From Methylopila sp. 73B (GTDB taxonomy: Bacteria; Pseudomonadota; Alphaproteobacteria; Rhizobiales; Methylopilaceae): 64,000 nt of DNA. The translations under genes and the position numbers were made by a program. Location of the stretch: positions 868,001 to 932,000 of the forward strand of contig NZ_JAFV01000001.1 in the NCBI RefSeq assembly GCF_000526315.1. Direction: 5' to 3'. Position 1 is the first letter of the stretch. Each line of letters opens with the position of its first letter. Under the pieces are notes generated by a model that was given only the letters and a program-made list of their open reading frames with translations, did no database searches and was not told where the DNA came from. Positions 44,566-53,310 of the stretch are shown here, piece by piece.

Positions 44566-44990
44566 TCCTCGGAATCGGCGCCGACCTCTGCGACATCCGG
44601 CGGATCGAGCGCACGATCGAGCGCTTCGGCGAGCGGTTCCTCGCCCGCGTCTTCACCGACGAGGAGCGCGCCCGGGCGGAGGCCGGCAGGACGCCGGCCG
44701 CCACCTACGCCAAGCGCTTCGCGGCCAAGGAGGCCTGCGCAAAGGCGCTCGGCGGCGGCATCGGCGACGGCGCTGCCTGGCGCGACATGGGCGTCGAGAA
44801 CCTCGACGGCGGCCGCCCCACGCTCGTCCTCACGGGGCAGGCGAGGGCGACGCTCGCGCGGCTGACGCCGGCCGGCTGCGAGCCGGTGATCCACCTGACC
44901 CTGACCGACGAACACCCCATGGCCCAGGCCTTCGTCGTCATCAGCGCGATCCCCCGTCCGGGCGCATGCCCGTCCGTCCCGGAGGCTTGA
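44562..44990 (+). CDS. acpS: Holo-[acyl-carrier-protein] synthase
   Basis: A 142-residue phosphopantetheinyl transferase that activates acyl carrier protein. Metal-binding aspartate in GIGADLCDI and glutamate in [14 protein letters not shown] are present. GTG start overlapping the pdxJ stop (GTGA). The C-terminal end is slightly longer than in E. coli. Followed by lepB after 77 bases. Confidence 0.95.
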   Translation: MILGIGADLCDIRRIERTIERFGERFLARVFTDEERARAEAGRTPAATYAKRFAAKEACAKALGGGIGDGAAWRDMGVENLDGGRPTLVLTGQARATLARLTPAGCEPVIHLTLTDEHPMAQAFVVISAIPRPGACPSVPEA

Positions 44991-45067
44991 TTGCCACCGG
45001 CCGCGCCGGGGGCTATCACCACCGCCGTCGCGGCCGTCGTGGGCCTGCGACTCTTCACGGAAAAGCG

Positions 45068-45826
45068 ATGAGCGTGACGACCGACAAGAAGCAGAACGCC
45101 GAGGGCGGGTTCCTCGAGATCCTGAAGATCTGCGCGCAGGCGCTCCTCATCGCGATCGTCATCCGCACGCTGGCCTTCCAGCCGTTCAACATTCCGTCGG
45201 GCTCGATGGAGAAGACGCTGCTCGTCGGCGACTACCTCTTCGTGTCGAAATACGCCTACGGCTACAGCCGCTATTCGCTGCCGTTCGGGCCGCCCGTCGG
45301 ATCGGGCCGCCTCTTCGGCTCGATGCCGCACCGCGGCGACATCGCGGTGTTCAAGCTGCCGACTGACAACTCGACCGATTACATCAAGCGCGTGATCGGC
45401 CTGCCCGGCGACCGCGTCCAGATGCTGGACGGCGTGCTGCACATCAACGAGAAGGCGGTGCCCAAGGTCCGGATCGACGATTACGTCGTGACCGCGCCGG
45501 ACGGGTCGCCGCAGCGCATCCCGCGGTACCGCGAAACGCTCGACAACGGCGTGTCCTACGAGGTTCTCGACATGGTCGAGAACGGCTTCCTGGACAACAC
45601 GCCGGTCTACACCGTGCCCGAAGGCCGGCTGTTCATGATGGGCGACAACCGCGACAACTCCACCGACAGCCGGGTGCAGTCGGCGGTCGGCTACGTGCCG
45701 TTCGAGAACCTGGTCGGCCGCGCCGAGCTGATCTTCTTCTCGGTCGAGCGTGGGGAAGCGGCCTGGGCGTTCTGGCGCTGGCCGTGGAGCGTGCGCTGGA
45801 CGCGCCTCGGCACGTCGCTGAGATGA
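45068..45826 (+). CDS. lepB: Signal peptidase I
   Basis: A 252-residue inner-membrane protease that removes Sec signal peptides. One N-terminal membrane helix (about 18-38), catalytic Ser46 in IPSGSMEKT, catalytic Lys107 in YIKRVIGLPGDRV and box E GDNRDNSTDSR are present. The stop overlaps the rnc start (ATGA). Confidence 0.96.
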   Translation: MSVTTDKKQNAEGGFLEILKICAQALLIAIVIRTLAFQPFNIPSGSMEKTLLVGDYLFVSKYAYGYSRYSLPFGPPVGSGRLFGSMPHRGDIAVFKLPTDNSTDYIKRVIGLPGDRVQMLDGVLHINEKAVPKVRIDDYVVTAPDGSPQRIPRYRETLDNGVSYEVLDMVENGFLDNTPVYTVPEGRLFMMGDNRDNSTDSRVQSAVGYVPFENLVGRAELIFFSVERGEAAWAFWRWPWSVRWTRLGTSLR

Positions 45827-46539
45827 CGAAGCGCGGCGTCGCGCACGCCGAGGTCGAGGACAACCTCGGTTACGTCTTCAGGGACAAGACGCTGCTGGAC
45901 CGCGCGCTCACCCACATCAGCGGGGCGCGTTCGTCCGAAGGCCGGCTTGGAAGCTACCAGAGGCTCGAATTCCTCGGCGACCGCGTGCTCGGCCTCGCCG
46001 TGTCCGCGATGCTGCTAAGAGGTTTTCCGAAGTCCGACGAGGGCGAGCTGTCGCGCCGGCTGGCCGAGCTGGTGCGGGCCGAAGCCTGCGCGGAGGTGGC
46101 CGCGGCGATGCAGCTCGGGCCGCACATCCGGCTCGGCTCGGGCGAAGCGAACTCCGGCGGGCGCAAGAAGAAGGCGATCCTGTCCGACGTGTGCGAAGCT
46201 GCGGTCGGCGCCGTGTTTCTCGACGGCGGCTACGAGCCTGCGGCCGCGCTCGTCGAACGCTATTGGGGACCGCGGATGCTGGCGCCGAGCCGGCCGCTGC
46301 GCGACCCGAAGACCGGGCTGCAGGAGTGGGCCCAGGGCCGCGGCCTGCCGACGCCGGTCTACCGCGAAATTGGGCGCTCCGGCCCCGACCACAACCCGCA
46401 TTTCCAGGTTCTGGTCGAAGTCGAGGGGCTTGGCGAAGCCGAAGGCGAGGGGCGCTCCAAGCGCGCCGCCGAACAGGCCGCCGCAGAAGCGCTGCTCGCC
46501 CGCGAGGGTCAGGGAACGACGGAGACGACGCATGGCTGA
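45823..46539 (+). CDS. rnc: Ribonuclease III
   Basis: A 238-residue double-stranded RNA endonuclease. The family signature RLEFLGDRVLGL, the second catalytic patch EAAVGAVFLDGG and a C-terminal dsRNA-binding domain (GLQEWAQGRGLPTPVYRE to AAEQAAAEALL) are visible. The ATG at 45823 overlaps the lepB stop; a start 39 bases upstream within lepB is less likely. Overlaps era by 8 bases. Confidence 0.95.
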   Translation: MTKRGVAHAEVEDNLGYVFRDKTLLDRALTHISGARSSEGRLGSYQRLEFLGDRVLGLAVSAMLLRGFPKSDEGELSRRLAELVRAEACAEVAAAMQLGPHIRLGSGEANSGGRKKKAILSDVCEAAVGAVFLDGGYEPAAALVERYWGPRMLAPSRPLRDPKTGLQEWAQGRGLPTPVYREIGRSGPDHNPHFQVLVEVEGLGEAEGEGRSKRAAEQAAAEALLAREGQGTTETTHG

Positions 46540-47482
46540 GGACGACCGGGCCAACGAACCGGGATTTGCGGGACCCGGCGCCGAAGGCGCCACCCGCTGC
46601 GGCTTCGTGGCCCTCGTCGGCGCGCCGAACGCCGGCAAGTCGACGCTGCTGAACTCGCTCGTGGGCGCCAAGGTCTCGATCGTCAGCCACAAGGTGCAGA
46701 CCACCCGGGCGCTGATCCGCGGCCTCGTGATCGCGAGCGGGGCGCAGATCGTGTTCGTTGACACGCCCGGCATCTTCGCGCCCAAGCGCCGGCTGGACCG
46801 CGCGATGGTGACGACCGCCTGGGGCGGCGCGGGCGACGCCGACGTGATCGCGCTGCTGCTCGACGTCCGCAAGGGCCTCGACGACGACAACAGCGCGATC
46901 CTCGCGCGGCTGGCCGACAGCGGCCGCCGCAAGATCCTGATCCTGAACAAGATCGACCTGATCCGCCGCGACGCGCTGCTGGCGCTCGCCCAGGAGGCCG
47001 CCGCGCGGGTCTCGTTCGACCGCGTGTTCATGGTCTCCGCGCTGAAGGGCGACGGCGTCCGGGACATGGTCGCCTACCTCGCCGACGAGATGCCGGCCGG
47101 TCCCTGGCTCTACCCCGCCGACGACATTTCCGACCTGCCGCTGCGGGCGCTCGCGGCCGAGATCACCCGCGAAAAGCTGTTCCACCGCCTCCACGACGAA
47201 CTGCCCTACGCCTCGACCGTCGAGACCGAGAAGTGGGAGCAGAAGACGGACGGCTCGGTGCGCGTCGAGCAGACGATCTACGTCGAGCGCGAGAGCCAGA
47301 AGCGGATCGTGATCGGCAAGGGCGGCCAGACCGTGAAGCAGATCTCGACCGAGGCCCGCAAGGAGATCTCCGAGATCGCGGAAACCACCGTGCACCTCTT
47401 CCTGTTCGTGAAGGTGCGCGAAAACTGGGGCGACGATCCCGAGCGCTACCGCGAGATGGGGCTGGAGTTTCCGAAGAGCTGA
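46532..47482 (+). CDS. era: GTPase Era
   Basis: A 316-residue GTPase for 30S ribosome maturation. G-motifs: GAPNAGKST (G1), VDTPGIF (G3), NKIDLI (G4). A KH domain follows, with VIGKGGQTVKQISTEARKEI. The Glu/Gly-rich N-terminal 18 residues are a short extension. Start at ATG 46532 overlaps rnc. Confidence 0.95.
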   Translation: MAEDDRANEPGFAGPGAEGATRCGFVALVGAPNAGKSTLLNSLVGAKVSIVSHKVQTTRALIRGLVIASGAQIVFVDTPGIFAPKRRLDRAMVTTAWGGAGDADVIALLLDVRKGLDDDNSAILARLADSGRRKILILNKIDLIRRDALLALAQEAAARVSFDRVFMVSALKGDGVRDMVAYLADEMPAGPWLYPADDISDLPLRALAAEITREKLFHRLHDELPYASTVETEKWEQKTDGSVRVEQTIYVERESQKRIVIGKGGQTVKQISTEARKEISEIAETTVHLFLFVKVRENWGDDPERYREMGLEFPKS

Positions 47483-47507
47483 GCCGCTCGAGGCGATCGC
47501 TCGTGTC

Positions 47508-47640
47508 CCGGCCTTGAGCCGGGACCATTCCGACTCTGTCGCGCCGTCATGCCCGCGCCTTCGCGCGGGTATCCACGACTTGGTCGTCGAGTTCGACGCT
47601 CAAGTCGTGGATACCCGGCTTCGCCGGGCATGACGGCGAT
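47508..47640. repeat. REP/BIME-like palindromic element between era and otnI
   Basis: A short palindrome (GTCCCGGCC..GAGCCGGGAC, 47504-47525) is followed by a long near-perfect inverted repeat: GTCATGCCCG... GGGTATCCACGACTTG (about 47547-47583) pairs with CAAGTCGTGGATACCC... CGGGCATGAC (about 47602-47636) around a short centre. Inner TTCG-capped hairpins lie in each arm. Between convergent genes, so it can also act as a transcription barrier. Confidence 0.85.
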
Positions 47641-47670
47641 TGGGCCGGAACGGCCACGCCGTCCCCGCGC

Positions 47671-48444
47671 TCACCCGCGGTAGGGCGCGAACCAGCTCAG
47701 GCCGTCCTCGGTGACGGCGGCCGGGCGGTATTCGCAGCCGACGAAGCCGTCGTAGCCCAAGCGATCGAGCGCCGCGAAGATCGCGGTGTCGTTCAGCTCG
47801 CCGGTGTTTGGCTCGTTGCGCTTCGGCACGGACGCGATCTGGACGTGGCCTACGATCGGCATCATCGCCTCGAGCGAGACCAGCACGTCGCCGTGCAGGA
47901 TCTGGCGGTGGTAGACGTCGTACTGTAGCTTGACGTTCGGAAGGCCAAGCTCGGCGATGAGAGCCGCGGCCTTGTCGAAGTCGTTGAGGAAATAGCCCGG
48001 CATGTCGCGGCCGTTGATCGGCTCCAGCACCAGGTCGAGGCCCTTGGCGGCGAGCTTCCCGGCGGCGAAGACCACCGCGCGGCGGTAGGCGGCGTTGGCG
48101 GCGGCGTCGTCGGCGGCGATCAGGCCGGCCATCATGTGCAGCCGCTTCACGCCCGTCGCCTCGGCGTAGGTGAGCGCGACGTCGACGTTGGCGTCGAACT
48201 CGGCCTCGCGGCCCGGCAGCGCCGCGATCCCGCGCTCGCCCGCCGCCCAGTCGCCAGGCGGCATGTTGAACAGCGCCTGGGTGAGGCCCGCCGCCTCGAG
48301 CTTCCCGGCCACGACGTCGGGCGCGAAGTCGTAGGGGAACAGGAACTCGACCGCCGTGAATCCGGCGTCGGCGGCGGCGGCGAAGCGGTCGAGGAACGGC
48401 CGCTCGTTGAACATCATGGTCAGGTTGGCGGCGAAGCGGGGCAT
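47671..48444 (-). CDS. otnI: 2-oxo-tetronate isomerase (hydroxypyruvate isomerase family)
   Basis: A 257-residue TIM-barrel isomerase. Start MPRFAANLTMMFNERPFLDR, EPINGRDMPGYFL and QYDVYHRQILHGD are the hydroxypyruvate isomerase/OtnI pattern with metal-binding Glu, Asp and His residues. Alone it could be hydroxypyruvate isomerase, but with ltnD, otnK and otnC nearby, conversion of 2-oxo-tetronate to 3-oxo-tetronate in L-threonate breakdown is the best reading. Last gene of the minus-strand half of the cluster. Confidence 0.88.
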   Translation of the reverse strand: MPRFAANLTMMFNERPFLDRFAAAADAGFTAVEFLFPYDFAPDVVAGKLEAAGLTQALFNMPPGDWAAGERGIAALPGREAEFDANVDVALTYAEATGVKRLHMMAGLIAADDAAANAAYRRAVVFAAGKLAAKGLDLVLEPINGRDMPGYFLNDFDKAAALIAELGLPNVKLQYDVYHRQILHGDVLVSLEAMMPIVGHVQIASVPKRNEPNTGELNDTAIFAALDRLGYDGFVGCEYRPAAVTEDGLSWFAPYRG

Positions 48445-48529
48445 TGAGACCTCCCGTGAAACCGTTCGGCGACTGGCAGGCGGCTGACGCGGACCCGTGC
48501 GGCCCGCGTCAGGACGGTGAGCGTGACCC

Positions 48530-49837
48530 TTAGCGGTTCACGAGCTTCGCGGGCGTCAGGTAGATCGCGAGCGCGCCGATCGCGAGCGAGCCCGCGAGCA
48601 TGTACATGCCGGCCGCGGTGCTCTGGGTCGCGTCCCGCAGCGCGCCGATGGCGTAGGGGCTGACGAAGCCCGCAAGGTTGCCGACCGAGTTGATGATCGC
48701 GATGCCGGAGGCGGCGGCCGCGCCGCTGATGAAGGCGGTGGGCAGCGACCAGAACAGCGGCGAGCAGGTCAGCACGCCAGCGGCGGCGGCCGAGAGCGCG
48801 ATGATGCCGATGAGCGGGCTCCCGGTGGTGGCGGACACCACGAAGCCGGCGGAGGCGACGAGCGCCGGGATGATCAGGTGCCAGCGGCGCTCGCGCATCC
48901 GGTCGGCGCTGCGGCCGCACAGGATCATGACCACCACCGCGCAGAGGAAGGGAATCGCGCTGACCGCGCCGATCAGCAGGTTGCCCTGGATGCCTGCGCC
49001 CTTCACCAGCGTCGGCAGCCAGAAGGTCAGGCCGTACTGGCCCATCACGATGCAGAAGTAGATGAAGGCCATCGCCCAGATGCGCGGGTCCTTGAAAACC
49101 GAGCCGAGCGAGGCCTCCTGCACCTTGCCGGTCTGGTCGGCGGCGATCTCGCGCGTCAGCAGCGCCTTCTCGTCGCCCGTCAGCCACTTCGCGTCGGAGA
49201 TGCGGTCGTCGAGGTAGAAGTAGACGACGACGCCAAGGAGCACGGCCGGAATCGCCTCGATCACGAACATCCACTGCCAGCCCTGGTGGCCGGCGACGCC
49301 GTTGAAAGCGTCCATGATCCAGCCCGACAGCGGATTGCCGAAGATGCCCGAGATCGGGATCGCCGCCATGAACACCGCGATGATGCGGGCGCGGCGGTGC
49401 GAGGGGAACCAGTAGGTGATGTAGAGGATGATGCCGGGGTAGAAGCCGGCTTCGGCCAGGCCCAGCAGGAAGCGCAGGGCGTAGAACTGCACCGGCGTCT
49501 CGACGAACCAGAAGCAGGCGGAGACGATGCCCCAGGTCACCATGATGCGGGCGATCCAGACGCGGGCGCCGAGCTTGTGCAGCAGGATGTTCGACGGCAC
49601 CTCGAACAGGAAGTAGCCGATGAAGAACAGGCCGGCGCCGAGGCCGAACACGGTCTCGCTGAAGCCGAGGTCGCCGGACATCTGCAGCTTCGCGAAGCCC
49701 ACGTTCACGCGGTCGAGATAGGCGATCACGTAGAGCAGCATGAGGAACGGCACGATCCTCATGAACACCTTCTTGTAGGTGCGGCTCTCGAAATCGGCCG
49801 ATGCGGCGGTCGCGCCGGGGAGGGTTGCGTCAGTCAT
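48530..49837 (-). CDS. MFS transporter (anion:cation symporter group)
   Basis: A 435-residue carrier with 12 predicted membrane helices, typical start (FMRIVPFLMLLYVIAYLDR VNVGFAK) and the segment GLAEAGFYPGIILYITYWFP of the ACS group, which carries sugar acids and other organic anions. Placed between ltnD and otnI, so L-threonate or a related four-carbon acid is the likely substrate. Confidence 0.88.
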   Translation of the reverse strand: MTDATLPGATAASADFESRTYKKVFMRIVPFLMLLYVIAYLDRVNVGFAKLQMSGDLGFSETVFGLGAGLFFIGYFLFEVPSNILLHKLGARVWIARIMVTWGIVSACFWFVETPVQFYALRFLLGLAEAGFYPGIILYITYWFPSHRRARIIAVFMAAIPISGIFGNPLSGWIMDAFNGVAGHQGWQWMFVIEAIPAVLLGVVVYFYLDDRISDAKWLTGDEKALLTREIAADQTGKVQEASLGSVFKDPRIWAMAFIYFCIVMGQYGLTFWLPTLVKGAGIQGNLLIGAVSAIPFLCAVVVMILCGRSADRMRERRWHLIIPALVASAGFVVSATTGSPLIGIIALSAAAAGVLTCSPLFWSLPTAFISGAAAASGIAIINSVGNLAGFVSPYAIGALRDATQSTAAGMYMLAGSLAIGALAIYLTPAKLVNR

Positions 49838-49922
49838 TCGTCGTCGTCCTTGGGCGGGAGGCGCCGGCGCGTCTTTGGGGCTGCGGCCGTTCGCGGTCCG
49901 GTGGTTCGGGGGGGGCGGGAGG

Positions 49923-50843
49923 TCAGGTCTTGGGGCCGGGCAGGTCTAGCCCGGCGATCTGCGCGAACAGACGGGCCACGGAGGCGTCGTCGTCGCGGCC
50001 CATGCCGGCCGCGGCCGACATCAGGAACAGCTGAAGGCCGGCGCCGGCCATCGGCGTCGGGAACTTGGTCGCCCGGGACATGTCGGCCACGATGCCGAGG
50101 TCCTTGACGAAGATGTCGATGGCGCTGCGGGGCGAGTAGTCGCCGTCGAGAACGTGGGGAATGCGGTTCTCGAACATCCAGGAGTTGCCGGCCGAGGCGG
50201 TGATGACCTCGTAAACCTTGGCGATGTCGAGATCGAAGCGCTTGGCGAAGGTGATGGCCTCGCAGGCGGCGGCGATGTGCACGCCGGCCAGAAGCTGGTT
50301 GACCATCTTGAACGCCGCGCCGACGCCGGTCGCGTCGCCTAGCTCGTAGAGCTTGGCGGCCATGGCGTCGAGCGCGGGGCGGGCGGCCGCGAAGGTCTCG
50401 GGGGAGCCGGAGGCCAGAATGGTGAGCGCGCCTTCGGCCGCGCGCTGGGCGCCGCCGGAGATCGGAGCGTCGAGGTAGAGCAGGCCGAGCGCCTCGGCGT
50501 CCTTGGCGAGCGCCTTGGCGTCGTCGGGCGACATGGTGGCGGAGGCGATGATCACCGCGCCGGGTTTCGCGGCCGTCGCGGCGCCGTTCTCGCCGAACAG
50601 GACCGTGCGGGTCTGCGCGGCGTTCACCACCACCACGACGATGATGTCGGCGTCGGCCGCGGCCTCGGCGGGGGAGGCGGCGCCCGCCCCGTGCTCGGCC
50701 GTGAAGCGCGCGACGGCGTCGGGGTTGACGTCAAACCCGGTAACGGCGTGGCCGGCGCGTGCGAGGGAGGCCGCCATGCCGAAGCCCATCGATCCGAGGC
50801 CGATGAGACCAATCTTCTTCGCGGACGCAGACTGAGCGCTCAT
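49923..50843 (-). CDS. ltnD: L-threonate dehydrogenase (beta-hydroxyacid dehydrogenase family)
   Basis: A 306-residue NAD-dependent dehydrogenase. Rossmann motif GLIGLGSMGFGMA, substrate site DAPISGGAQRAAEGAL and the catalytic lysine in KMVNQLLAG are those of the 3-hydroxyisobutyrate dehydrogenase family. The cluster context (otnI, otnK, otnC) points to oxidation of L-threonate to 2-oxo-tetronate. First gene of the minus-strand half, controlled from the operator region at 50844-50977. Confidence 0.88.
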   Translation of the reverse strand: MSAQSASAKKIGLIGLGSMGFGMAASLARAGHAVTGFDVNPDAVARFTAEHGAGAASPAEAAADADIIVVVVVNAAQTRTVLFGENGAATAAKPGAVIIASATMSPDDAKALAKDAEALGLLYLDAPISGGAQRAAEGALTILASGSPETFAAARPALDAMAAKLYELGDATGVGAAFKMVNQLLAGVHIAAACEAITFAKRFDLDIAKVYEVITASAGNSWMFENRIPHVLDGDYSPRSAIDIFVKDLGIVADMSRATKFPTPMAGAGLQLFLMSAAAGMGRDDDASVARLFAQIAGLDLPGPKT

Positions 50844-50878
50844 GCCGTTTCCTCCACGTTTTTGGTTGAAATCGTCTT

Positions 50879-50894
50879 ATGACAGCGCTGTCAT
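50879..50894. promoter_or_regulatory. LacI-type operator 1
   Basis: A perfect 16-bp palindrome ATGACAGCGCTGTCAT with the central CG typical of LacI/GalR operators. Lies 36 bases before ltnD. Confidence 0.85.
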
Positions 50895-50910
50895 GTCTGC
50901 AACAGTGATA

Positions 50911-50926
50911 ATGACAGCGCTGTCAT
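50911..50926. promoter_or_regulatory. LacI-type operator 2
   Basis: An identical copy of operator 1 (ATGACAGCGCTGTCAT), 32 bp centre to centre, about three helical turns, and 52 bases before the lacI-type gene. Two copies in phase suggest co-operative binding and control of both divergent operons. Confidence 0.85.
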
Positions 50927-50977
50927 TTCGCTATAAGCGGATCTGAATGCTTCGCGCGTCCCTTTAAGGACCTGCCC

Positions 50978-52000
50978 ATGTCCGACCATCGCCGCCGCGC
51001 CAGACCGTCGTCAGCCGTCACGCTGGCTGACGTCGCGCGCGCGGCCGGCGTCAGCGAGATCACCGTGTCGCGTGTGGTGCGGGCGCATGGGCCGATCGCT
51101 TCGGAGACCCGCGCCAAGGTCGAGGCGGCGATCGCGCGCGTGGGCTATGTCCCCAACCGTCTCGCGGGCGGGCTGGCGTCGGCGGGCTCCGATCTCGTCG
51201 GCGTGGTGCTGCCCTCGCTCTCGAACAGCGTGTTTCCGGACGTGCTGCGCGGCCTGACCTCAGCGCTCGGCGCGGGCGGCTTGCGCGCCGTGATGGCCGT
51301 CACCGATTACGACCTCGACGCCGAACGCGACGCGGTCGCCGCGCTCCTCGCCTGGCGGCCGGCGGCCCTCGTGGTGGCGGGGCTGGAGCATCGGCCCGAG
51401 ACGGTCGAGATGGCGAAGGCCTCGGGCGTGACCGTGATCGAACTCATGGACGTCGAGGGCGATCCGATCGACCTCGCGGTCGGCATGTCCCACACCGCCG
51501 CCGGCGCGGCCACGGCGCGGAGGCTCGTCTCCCGCGGCCGCACCCGCATCGGCTATGTCGGCCACGGCGCGCAGGACCTGCGGGCGGCCAAGCGCCGGGC
51601 GGGGCTCGAGGCCGCCCTCGCCAAGATTGACCTGCGGCTCGAGGGCGCGACGGTCGTTCCCGGCCCTTCGTCGGTCGCCGCCGGCCGGGACGCGCTCGCG
51701 GCGCTGCTGGCCGAACGGCCGACCCTCGACGCCGTGGTGTTCTCCAACGACGACATGGCGCTCGGCGGCGCGTTCCACTGCATGGCGGCGGGCGTCGCCG
51801 TGCCGGAGCGGCTCGCGCTGATCGGCTTCAACGGGCTCGATCTCGCCGCCGCCTTGCCGCGTCCGCTGACCACGGTCCGCACGGCGCGCGAGCGGATCGG
51901 ACGGATCGCGGGCGAGCACGTGCTGGCCCGCCGCCGCGGCGAGGAACCGCCGCGCCTCACCGACACCGGCTTCGAACTCGTCGCCGGCGGCACCGACTGA
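50978..52000 (+). CDS. LacI family transcriptional regulator of the threonate cluster
   Basis: A 340-residue repressor. Residues about 15-70 hold the LacI helix-turn-helix and hinge (VTLADVARAAGVSEITVSRV, then PNRLAGGLAS); the rest is a sugar-binding periplasmic-type domain (SDLVGVVLPSLSNSVF, FSNDDMALGG, IGFNGLDLA). Divergent from ltnD and first of the plus-strand half. Presumed to repress the cluster through the twin palindromes until a pathway intermediate binds. Confidence 0.92.
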   Translation: MSDHRRRARPSSAVTLADVARAAGVSEITVSRVVRAHGPIASETRAKVEAAIARVGYVPNRLAGGLASAGSDLVGVVLPSLSNSVFPDVLRGLTSALGAGGLRAVMAVTDYDLDAERDAVAALLAWRPAALVVAGLEHRPETVEMAKASGVTVIELMDVEGDPIDLAVGMSHTAAGAATARRLVSRGRTRIGYVGHGAQDLRAAKRRAGLEAALAKIDLRLEGATVVPGPSSVAAGRDALAALLAERPTLDAVVFSNDDMALGGAFHCMAAGVAVPERLALIGFNGLDLAAALPRPLTTVRTARERIGRIAGEHVLARRRGEEPPRLTDTGFELVAGGTD

Positions 52001-52041
52001 ACCGACCGCACGGACAACAACAAACTCTGGAGGCCCAAAGA

Positions 52042-53310
52042 ATGCTGCTCGGATGCATCGCCGACGACCTGACAGGCGCGACCGATCTCGCGCTGATGCT
52101 CGCCCGTGAAGGCCTGCGCACGGTCCAGACCACCGGCCTGCCGGCGGACGACCTCGCGCTCGACGACGTGGACTGCGTGGTGGTGGCGCTGAAGTCGCGC
52201 ACCATTCCCGCCGCCGAGGCGGTGGAGCTTTCGCTCGCGGCGGCGGACTGCCTGCTGGCGCTCGGCGCCAAGCGGCTGTTCTTCAAATATTGCTCGACCT
52301 TCGATTCGACGGACGAGGGCAACATCGGCCCGGTGGCCGACGCGCTGCTGGACAAGCTCGGCGCGAGCTTCACCATCGCCTGCCCGGCCTTCCCCGCGAA
52401 CGGCCGCACCATTGAGCACGGGCTGCTCTATGTGAACGGCGCGCCGCTGGCCGAGAGCAGCATGAAGGACCACCCGCTCACCCCGATGCGCGACAGCGAC
52501 CTCGTCGCGGTGCTTGGCCGCCAGACGGACCGCAAGGTCGGGCTGGTGGACGCGGCCGACGTCGCGAAAGGCGCCGACGCGATCCGCGCGGCCTACGCTC
52601 GCGAGGAGGCGGCGGGGAAATCCTACGCCATCGTCGACGCGGTGAAGGACGAGGACCTGCGCGCGATCGGCGCGGCCTCCGCCGACCTGCCGCTCATCAC
52701 CGGCGGCTCGGGCGTCGCCATGGGCTTGCCGGCGGCCTGGGCGAAGGCAGGCCTCGTCGCCGAGCTTTCGACGCCCGCGGCCAAGCTCGACGCGCCTGAG
52801 GGCCGTCGGGTGATCCTCGCCGGCTCCTGCTCCACCGCGACGCGCGGCCAAGTGGCTGCGGCGCGAGACGCAGGCGTCCCCGACTTCAAGATCGACCCGC
52901 TCGCCATCGCCTCCGGCGCGATCGCGGCCGAGGACGTCGCGAAATGGGTGATCAGCCAGAAGGCGGACGGCCTCGCCATGGTGTGGTCGAGCGCCGACCC
53001 GGAAGAGGTGAAGGCCGCGCAGGCGAAGCTCGGCCGTGACGCCGCGGGGGCGCTCGTCGAGCACCTGCTGGGCGATGTCGCCGTCATCCTCGCCGACAGC
53101 GGCTTCACGCGCTTCCTGGTCGCCGGCGGCGAGACCTCCGGCGCGGTGGTGCAGGCGCTGAAGGTCTCGGCGCTGGCCATCGGGCCGGAGATCGATCCCG
53201 GCGTGCCGTGGACGCTCGGCCTCGGCGGCCGGTCTGTCGCGCTCGCGCTCAAGTCCGGCAACTTCGGCGCGCCGGACTTCTTCCTCAAGGCCTGGGAGAA
53301 ACTCGCGTGA
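52042..53310 (+). CDS. otnK: 3-oxo-tetronate kinase (DUF1537 family)
   Basis: A 422-residue four-carbon acid sugar kinase. Family patterns: GCIADDLTGATDLALMLAREG at the N-terminus (substrate acid pair), FKYCSTFDSTDEGNIGPV, and the nucleotide-binding C-terminal domain (LVAGGETSGAVVQAL). ATP-dependent phosphorylation of 3-oxo-tetronate is the expected reaction. Stop overlaps otnC by 4 bases. Confidence 0.93.
   Translation: MLLGCIADDLTGATDLALMLAREGLRTVQTTGLPADDLALDDVDCVVVALKSRTIPAAEAVELSLAAADCLLALGAKRLFFKYCSTFDSTDEGNIGPVADALLDKLGASFTIACPAFPANGRTIEHGLLYVNGAPLAESSMKDHPLTPMRDSDLVAVLGRQTDRKVGLVDAADVAKGADAIRAAYAREEAAGKSYAIVDAVKDEDLRAIGAASADLPLITGGSGVAMGLPAAWAKAGLVAELSTPAAKLDAPEGRRVILAGSCSTATRGQVAAARDAGVPDFKIDPLAIASGAIAAEDVAKWVISQKADGLAMVWSSADPEEVKAAQAKLGRDAAGALVEHLLGDVAVILADSGFTRFLVAGGETSGAVVQALKVSALAIGPEIDPGVPWTLGLGGRSVALALKSGNFGAPDFFLKAWEKLA

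Noticed and set aside
47508-47640. CRISPR array
   Set aside because: The repeats are inverted and of one unit, without regular spacers.
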